Of a DNA stretch of 10,965 nt, positions 6,551-10,965 are shown piece by piece; position 1 is the stretch's first letter, and every line of letters begins with the position of its first letter. The DNA is from DATMER01 sp036266195 (GTDB taxonomy: Bacteria; Acidobacteriota; Thermoanaerobaculia; Multivoradales; UBA5704). Made by a program: the position numbers and the translations under genes. The notes beneath the pieces were generated by a model, which saw nothing but the letters and a program-made list of their open reading frames with translations, had not been told where the DNA came from and made no database searches. The DNA is taken from assembly GCA_036266195.1 (NCBI GenBank), contig DATANP010000350.1:1-10965 (forward strand), written 5' to 3'.

Positions 6551-7642
6551 CTAGTATCGCAGCAGCGCCGCTACCTCCCCGGCCTCCGACAGCGCCGGAA
6601 TCGGGTCCACGAAGTCCGCCTCGGCGCTGGACAGCGCCAGCAGCTCGACCAGCTCGTTCACCAGATCCACCTTGAACACGTCCTCCGAGCCGCAGATCTT
6701 GCACTTGGCGAGCTCGCCCGGGAGGAGGTTCTCGCAGGACCGGCAGCGGGTGCCCGGGATCTTCGCGTCGCGGGTGACCGCCATCTTCTCGACCCGGCCC
6801 ACGGCCGCGGCCTTGAGGACCTCGTCGGCCCCGGTCACGGCCAGCCCGCCGCGGCAATACTCCTCCTTGATGCGGTCCCAGAGCTTGCCTTCCGATTCGC
6901 GCTCCGCTTCCGAAAACATTTCGAAGGCGGCTTCGAAGATCGGATCGTCGCCCGCGCTGAAATCCACGTTCCGCTTGCCCGCGAGCTTCGCGGCGAGCGG
7001 CGTGGTCAAAGCGTTCTCGATCTCGACCATCGTCTCCTGCGAGCCCACCAGGAGCAGGCGATCGAAAGTCTCCTTCTGATCGATCTCGGTCAGGACGTCG
7101 ACGATTTCCTTCGCGTAGTGCATCAGCTCGTTGCTGCGCCGCCGCTCGTAGCGCTTCTGCGACCAGCCGCCCTTCTTCACATTGTTCTTGACGTCGCCCC
7201 GGATCTTCGCATCCTCGTCCACCCGGGCCGACGTCACGAAAAAGATGCGCGAGGCCGTGTTGTCCGCCGCCACCACCACGAAGTTCTCATATTCGTCCTG
7301 GAGCTCGGCAATCGGCCGGATGTAGGGCGAGGAGTCCACCCAGATGAACTCGGGACCCTTCACGGTCAGCGGGAACGCCTTCACATAGTCGAGCGCCCAG
7401 CAGACGAACAGGCAGACGCCCTCGGTCTCCCAGCGGTGCTCGGCGAGCCACTGGTCGATCAGCTTCAGGTTCTCCTCGAAGTGCTCCAGCTCCTCGGGGT
7501 TGTCGGCCAGCAGCGAGCGGATCTTCTCGATGCGGGGCTTCAGGGTGGTGTACGAGTCCGGCGTCGTCAAATAAAGGCTCACGAAGGCGCGCTCCGGGCC
7601 GGAGACGGAGGCGAGCTCTCTCAGATCGATGTTGTTGAACAT
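6551..7642 (-). CDS. Archaeo-eukaryotic release factor-like protein (baeRF/Vms1-related)
   Basis: A 363-residue protein from the ATG at 7642; a TTG at 7660 is a possible alternative, and neither start has a strong ribosome binding site. The N-terminal third (FNNIDLRELASVSGPERAFVSLYL ... PYIRPIAELQDEYENFVVVAADN) and the following loop KKGGWSQKRYERRR (GGWSQ at 158-162) fit bacterial homologues of eRF1/Pelota/Vms1, in which a GGQ-like loop enters the peptidyl-transferase centre. Aligned without gaps to GGQSxxRFxR of eRF1, Trp160 occupies the Gln position and Gln162 lies two residues on. A Rossmann-like middle domain (FDRLLLVGSQETMVEIENAL) and a zinc ribbon (C300xxC303, C314xxC317) follow. Peptidyl-tRNA hydrolysis on stalled ribosomes is the likely class of role, by homology; no direct proof. 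Confidence 0.82.
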   Translation of the reverse strand: MFNNIDLRELASVSGPERAFVSLYLTTPDSYTTLKPRIEKIRSLLADNPEELEHFEENLKLIDQWLAEHRWETEGVCLFVCWALDYVKAFPLTVKGPEFIWVDSSPYIRPIAELQDEYENFVVVAADNTASRIFFVTSARVDEDAKIRGDVKNNVKKGGWSQKRYERRRSNELMHYAKEIVDVLTEIDQKETFDRLLLVGSQETMVEIENALTTPLAAKLAGKRNVDFSAGDDPIFEAAFEMFSEAERESEGKLWDRIKEEYCRGGLAVTGADEVLKAAAVGRVEKMAVTRDAKIPGTRCRSCENLLPGELAKCKICGSEDVFKVDLVNELVELLALSSAEADFVDPIPALSEAGEVAALLRY

Positions 7643-7827
7643 GCGAGAGCCGGGCTGCAAGAAGCCGGCCAGCCAGCCCCGCCGGTTGTCAACGAGACGT
7701 AAACCATCTTTTTACAGCGAAGGTGTAGATCGGACATCCGGTGGCCGTCTACAACTAGGTATCAGGTGATGGGCGAACGCGGACCGGGATGAGCCCGGGG
7801 TGTCTTCCGCCCGAGGAGAGGGATCCC
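7643..7827. other. Divergent intergenic region between the baeRF-like and DUF5916 genes
   Basis: This 185-nt spacer must hold promoters for both divergent genes. On the plus strand a weak pair, TTGTCA (7686-7691) with TTTTTA 17 nt later (7709-7714), could serve the DUF5916 gene, leaving a leader of about 100 nt. No convincing leftward pair was found. It also contains the bulged inverted repeat at 7724-7753. GAGGAG at 7813-7818 is the ribosome binding site of the DUF5916 gene. Confidence 0.3.
7724..7753. repeat. Imperfect inverted repeat (possible operator or leader hairpin)
   Basis: Left arm TGTAGA-T-CGG pairs with right arm CCG-TCTACA: nine base pairs with one bulged T around an 11-nt loop. 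It lies in the divergent spacer, about 75 nt before the DUF5916 start, and could be a regulator site or a leader hairpin. No T-run follows on either side. Confidence 0.35.
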
Positions 7828-9990
7828 ATGTCCTGCACCGAGCTTGCCTGGCGTGTCTTTTTCACCCTGCTCACCGCGTTCGCCATGAGCTTGTCCGCTG
7901 TCGAGACGCGGACCGTCGAGGCTCACGCCATCCAGAGCGAGATCGTCCTCGACGGCATCCTCAACGAGGCCGACTGGCAGGGCCCGGCCGCGACCGGCTT
8001 CACCCAGCGCGAGCCCGTGGCCGGCGCGGCGTCCACCGAGCCCACCGAGGTGCGGATCGCCTACACGCCGGCCACGCTCTACATCGGCATCCGGGCGAAG
8101 GATTCCGATCCCGGGGCGGTCACCGCGAAGGAGATGAGGAACGACGCCGAGCTCTACAACGACGACGCCGTGGCCGTCCTCCTCGACACCTTCCTCGACC
8201 ACCGCAATGGATATGTTTTCGAAACCAACCCCAACGGCGCCCGCACCGAAGGGTTGATCAACGACGAAGGCGAGAGCGTCAACATGGAGTGGGACGGCCT
8301 CTGGCAGGTCGCGGCCCGGCGCACCGAGGACGGCTGGGCGGCCGAGATGGCGATCCCGTTCTCCACGCTCCGTTTCGAGCCCGGGAGCGACTGGGGCCTG
8401 AACGTCCGGAGGATGATCCGGCGCAAGAACGAGGAGGCGTACTGGTCGCCGATCCCGCTCGAAGCCGACATCTGGCGCTTCTCCCTGGCCGGACGGCTGA
8501 CCGGCCTCGACGGCATCTCGCCCGGTCTGAATCTTCGCGCCAAGCCGTTCGCCGTGGCCTCCGGCCGCGAGGATCTGACCCGGCGCAAGAGCGCCGGGAC
8601 CGTCTCCGAAGAGCGGCCCGCGATGAGCGACGACATGGGCCTGGATCTCAAGTGGGGCGTCGGCCGCGGGCTTTCGCTCGACCTGACCGTCAACACCGAC
8701 TTCGCCGAGTCCGAAGCCGACGAGCAGCAGGTGAACCTCTCACGTTTCTCCCTGTTCCTGCCCGAGAAGCGCGAGTTCTTCCTGGAAAACGCGGGCATCT
8801 TCGAGTTCGGCCCGCGCAACGCGTTCGGCCCGCCGGCCTTCCGTCCGTTCTTTTCCCGCCGGATCGGCCTGGGCGAGGACGGCGAAGCGCTTCCGATCGA
8901 ATTCGGCGGACGCCTGACCGGCCGCACCGGACCATGGAGCCTCGGCGTGCTCGACGCCAGGACGACAGGCACAGGCACGGACGACTGGGGCGTGCTCCGC
9001 GTCCGGAGGCAGGTGGGAGGCGCCACGAACGTCGGCATGATGGCCACGCGCCACGACAGTCCGGATGGCGAAAGCCGGCTCTACGGCGCCGACGCCGACT
9101 GGAAGAATTCGAGCTCCCGCCTCAAGGTCCGCGGCTTCTGGGCCGGCAGCGACGATCCGCAGGCGGGCACGGACTGGGCCGGCGGCATGGGCGCCTCCTA
9201 TAAAGGTCCGGTCTGGCGCTGGAGTCTGGACGCGCTGCAGATCGGGGACGATTTCGAATCCGAGACCGGCTTCCTCCTGCGCCGCGGCGTCCGGCGTTTC
9301 TCTCCGACCCTGACCTTCGTGCCGCGGCCGGACATTCCAGGCATCCGAAACCTTTTCTTCGAAGGCCGCGGCGAGGTCTACACGGACCTGAACGGAGAGG
9401 TGGAGTCCAGCTTCCTCAGCGTCGACCTGTTCGCCCTGCGCACGCAGAAGGAGGACGTGTTCACGCTCTACGCCGAGCAGCTCTCCGAGCGCCTGGCCGA
9501 GCCGTTCGAGATCCGGCCCGGCGTCGTGATCCCGGCCGGCGAGTACCGCTGGGATCAGCAGGGCTTCTGGTTCGAGACCAACGCCGCACGCGCCCTCTAC
9601 GCCATCGCCTGGTATCAGGTCGGCAGCTTCTACAATGGGGACCGGACCACGCACGGCGGCACCGTGCGGGTGCGGCCGAGCCGCTTCCTGAGCGCCGAGT
9701 CGAGCTGGGACCACAATCAGATCGAGCTGCCGGCCGGCTCGTTCAGCACGAACCTGTTCCGCGAGCGCCTCCAGGTGAACCTGACGCCGGACCTCTCGAC
9801 CTCGGCCTTCGTCCAGTTCAGCGACGCGGCCGAGCTGCTCGCCGCGAACCTCCGCCTCGGCTGGACCTACCGGCCCGGCGCCGACCTCTTCCTCGTCCTC
9901 AACCAGCGCTGGGACGCGCCTACTCTCGGCCTGCGCACGGTGCGCGACCGGCAGGCGATCCTCAAGCTGACCTATCTGATCGCGGTGTGA
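7828..9990 (+). CDS. DUF5916 outer-membrane-type protein with N-terminal CBM9-like domain
   Basis: A 720-residue protein. The ATG at 7828 is chosen over the ATG at 7789 because GAGGAG lies 10 nt upstream and the product then begins with a signal peptide (WRVFFTLLTAFAMSLSA). Residues ~38-205 form a CBM9/DOMON-like domain: IVLDGILNEADWQG, then VRIAYTPATLYIGIRAKDSDP, FETNPNGARTEG and W-AEMAIPFSTLRF. The rest is DUF5916: WGLNVRRMIRRKNEEAYWSPIP, then NTDFAESEADEQQVNLSRFSLF starting at Asn289, then LPEKREFFLENAGIFEFG, followed by a long run of amphipathic strands typical of an outer-membrane barrel. The function of DUF5916 is unestablished; a role in binding or taking up extracellular glycan or peptide material is an inference from the CBM9-like domain. 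It is transcribed alone and ends 105 nt before the lipoprotein gene. Confidence 0.9.
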   Translation: MSCTELAWRVFFTLLTAFAMSLSAVETRTVEAHAIQSEIVLDGILNEADWQGPAATGFTQREPVAGAASTEPTEVRIAYTPATLYIGIRAKDSDPGAVTAKEMRNDAELYNDDAVAVLLDTFLDHRNGYVFETNPNGARTEGLINDEGESVNMEWDGLWQVAARRTEDGWAAEMAIPFSTLRFEPGSDWGLNVRRMIRRKNEEAYWSPIPLEADIWRFSLAGRLTGLDGISPGLNLRAKPFAVASGREDLTRRKSAGTVSEERPAMSDDMGLDLKWGVGRGLSLDLTVNTDFAESEADEQQVNLSRFSLFLPEKREFFLENAGIFEFGPRNAFGPPAFRPFFSRRIGLGEDGEALPIEFGGRLTGRTGPWSLGVLDARTTGTGTDDWGVLRVRRQVGGATNVGMMATRHDSPDGESRLYGADADWKNSSSRLKVRGFWAGSDDPQAGTDWAGGMGASYKGPVWRWSLDALQIGDDFESETGFLLRRGVRRFSPTLTFVPRPDIPGIRNLFFEGRGEVYTDLNGEVESSFLSVDLFALRTQKEDVFTLYAEQLSERLAEPFEIRPGVVIPAGEYRWDQQGFWFETNAARALYAIAWYQVGSFYNGDRTTHGGTVRVRPSRFLSAESSWDHNQIELPAGSFSTNLFRERLQVNLTPDLSTSAFVQFSDAAELLAANLRLGWTYRPGADLFLVLNQRWDAPTLGLRTVRDRQAILKLTYLIAV

Positions 9991-10032
9991 TCTCTATCCC
10001 AGGGCCGAAGAACCGTCCGCGCGCGTAGATTT

Positions 10033-10060
10033 TTGATTCCCGGACGAGGGGGAGTAGACT
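10033..10060 (+). promoter_or_regulatory. Candidate sigma-70-type promoter for the lipoprotein gene
   Basis: TTGATT (10033-10038) and TAGACT (10055-10060) are separated by 16 nt. A start a few bases downstream would leave a leader of about 30 nt before the ATG at 10096. Both hexamers are only partial matches, but the A/T stretch stands out in GC-rich surroundings. Confidence 0.35.
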
Positions 10061-10095
10061 TTCAGCCAGTCCTGATTGCCTCCGAGGGAGGGCTC

Positions 10096-10554
10096 ATGCG
10101 CGCAACGCGAGCAATGTCAGCCGGCCTGTTGGTGTCTTCGGTGTTGATCCTCGGCTGTGGCGGAGGGGGAGGGTCCTCCCCGACGGAGCCGGCGCAACGC
10201 GACAGCCTCGCTCTGCTCAGCGTGCAGCCTGCGGCAGGTACGCACGCGCAGATCGGAGGCAAGATTCATATGGTCGCGCGCTTGCGCTATACCTTTGAGA
10301 AACCTGCCGGCGGCGAGATTGCGGTGCTCGTCTACCCGCTGCCGATCGGTCTGCCGCTCGTCACGAATCCCGAGCCCGCCAAGGTCCAGGTGCAAGGACA
10401 GGAAGGAGAGGTGACGTTTCCTCTCGACATCCTGTTGGACGAGGCGCTGATCGAGCTGCGCCCCGGCCCCATCGCGGTGGACTTTGCCTTGTTCCCCGAA
10501 GGCCAGACGCGGTCAACAGTCTCCGTGCAGGTTCGCTACGAGCTTGTGCGCTGA
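10096..10554 (+). CDS. Small exported lipoprotein of unknown function
   Basis: A 152-residue protein. The ATG at 10096 follows GAGGGAGG closely; the frame is open back to 10033, but the shorter start places a proper lipoprotein signal at the N-terminus: MRATRAMSAGLLVSSVLILGC, with Cys21 as the lipidated residue. A glycine/serine linker (GGGGGSS) then leads to a mature domain of ~120 residues with alternating beta-strand character (GGKIHMVARLRYTF, GGEIAVLVYPLPIG, EVTFPLDILLDEALIELRPG, TVSVQVRYELVR). This suggests an immunoglobulin-like beta sandwich, but no family is recognised. Its codon choice seems somewhat less biased to G/C at third positions than that of its neighbours, judged by eye. 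It sits alone between the DUF5916 gene and the 20-bp repeat array. Confidence 0.8.
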   Translation: MRATRAMSAGLLVSSVLILGCGGGGGSSPTEPAQRDSLALLSVQPAAGTHAQIGGKIHMVARLRYTFEKPAGGEIAVLVYPLPIGLPLVTNPEPAKVQVQGQEGEVTFPLDILLDEALIELRPGPIAVDFALFPEGQTRSTVSVQVRYELVR

Positions 10555-10616
10555 CGGAAGGGCGGCGTCCCTGGGCTCGGCGGCCGAAGGCTGCAATATC
10601 GCGATGTAAACTCCTT

Positions 10617-10644
10617 TGGCGCAATGTCAGGTGACATTGCGCCA
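10617..10644. repeat. Perfect 13-bp inverted repeat at the left edge of the tandem array
   Basis: Arms TGGCGCAATGTCA (10617-10629) and TGACATTGCGCCA (10632-10644) are exact reverse complements around a 2-nt centre (GG). The right arm is most of array unit 1; the left arm is therefore an inverted copy of the same sequence, placed head-to-head with the array. It could form a strong hairpin or cruciform. No T-run follows, so it is not an evident terminator for the lipoprotein gene 60 nt upstream. Confidence 0.85.
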
Positions 10645-10908
10645 GGGCACCTTGCATTGGCTCAGGGCAGTTTGCAACGGCGTGAGGCAGTTTGCATTGG
10701 GCCAGAGAAGTTGACAACGGCCTGGGGGAGTTGGCAACGGCATAGGGGACTTTGCAACGCGCCAGGGAAGTTGACATTGCCCTGGAGCACTTTGCAATGG
10801 CCCAGGGAAGTTGGCAATGGCCTGGATAACCTGGCAACGGCCCAGGGAAGTTGACATTGCGCTGGGGGAGGTGACATCGCCGTAGATGAGTTGACATCAT
10901 CTCCTTGA
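10629..10908 (+). repeat. Degenerate tandem repeat array, exact 20-bp period, 13-14 units
   Basis: Units begin at 10629 and every 20 bp thereafter with no indels up to 10908; the last unit (10889-10908) matches only in its first half. A rough consensus is AGTTGRCAAYGGCCYRGGGA. Positions 1 (A), 4 (T), 7 (C) and 8 (A) are the same in all 14 units, and position 11 is G in 13. The core is often the near-palindrome TTGNCAA. Other positions vary, often in linked pairs (position 15-16 is CA, TG or TA). The period is not a multiple of three and no supported coding frame exists. Possible identities are an iteron-like protein-binding array, a minisatellite or a structured RNA; none is shown. Confidence 0.9.
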
Positions 10909-10965
10909 CGCCCAAACCGCTTCCCTTACGCCTCGTTTCTCCTTTTCTCCCTGACTGTGAAGCCG

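Larger units (their letters stand above)
10555..10965. other. Gene-free right end of the window
   Basis: After the lipoprotein stop, 10555-10616 shows no terminator-like hairpin with a T-run. The inverted repeat and tandem array then occupy 10617-10908. In 10909-10965 the sequence becomes pyrimidine-rich and unrelated to the repeat; no gene start, RNA or recognisable element is visible there. Confidence 0.6.

Noticed and set aside
7800..9203. Plus-strand open frame of 467 codons overlapping the DUF5916 gene
   Set aside because: Alternate frame with arginine-rich shadow composition; DUF5916 motifs are all in the other frame.
10617..10644. Intrinsic terminator of the lipoprotein gene
   Set aside because: The stem is strong but the spacer is only 2 nt and no T-run follows in the direction of transcription.
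10624..10857. Open frames of ~76 codons on both strands inside the array
   Set aside because: Several frames are open at once because the repeat recycles the same codons every 60 bp; no ribosome binding site and no protein character.
10709..10896. TTGACA hexamers in units 5, 8, 12 and 14 as promoters
   Set aside because: They occur as part of the repeat unit and lack matching -10 boxes at 16-18 nt.
10629..10908. CRISPR array
   Set aside because: Units are contiguous 20-mers with no spacers and no cas genes nearby.
10361..10915. Leftward open frame of 184 codons across the repeat array and lipoprotein 3' half
   Set aside because: It begins at TTG. AAGGAG lies too close to the ATGATG that follows. 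The product is a low-complexity translation of the 20-bp repeat and then antisense to the lipoprotein. A 20-bp period is not codon-based.

Overview
The window is GC-rich, Gram-negative-type bacterial chromosome. It encodes exported beta-barrel and lipoprotein products, type IV pilin-like proteins, a DUF5916 outer-membrane protein, and a glucose/sorbosone-dehydrogenase-type protein ending in the 'PCRLVDTR ... DVVGWF' module. By recollection, this mix is most typical of Acidobacteriota, perhaps the Thermoanaerobaculia. That placement is inference; there is no rRNA or other phylogenetic marker here.

Layout. (1) 1-322, minus: the N-terminal part of a multi-pass membrane protein that runs off the left edge, divergent from (2) 439-1182, plus: a DUF481-type outer-membrane beta-barrel. 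(3) 4283-1184, minus: a tight six-gene run in the order ECF sigma factor, zinc-finger anti-sigma factor with one membrane helix, TM2/LiaF-like membrane protein, then three overlapping prepilin-like genes (PilV-, PilW- and PilX/GspK-like). A plausible ECF-type promoter lies just upstream of the sigma gene. (4) 4413-5990, plus: a secreted, cysteine-rich PQQ-type sugar dehydrogenase-like protein with a C-terminal beta module. (5) 7642-5991, minus: a baeRF/Vms1-like release-factor homologue, followed 29 nt later by a secreted DUF442 phosphatase/rhodanese-like protein. (6) 7828-9990, plus: a DUF5916 protein with an N-terminal CBM9-like domain. (7) 10096-10554, plus: a small lipoprotein.

(8) 10617-10908 holds no credible gene. 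It contains a strictly 20-bp-periodic degenerate tandem array of 13-14 units. The array opens with a perfect 13-bp inverted repeat that puts its first unit head-to-head with an inverted half unit. This is the most unusual structure in the window and the best candidate for something undescribed: an iteron-like binding array, a selfish minisatellite or a structured nucleic acid.

How the genes may work together. Most products act at the envelope. The sigma/anti-sigma pair sits at the head of an operon ending in minor pilins, which suggests that pilus or pseudopilus assembly is under envelope-responsive ECF control. Two convergent gene pairs meet with 0 or 1 nt between stop codons, leaving no room for terminators. 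No tRNA, rRNA, insertion sequence or CRISPR array was seen.
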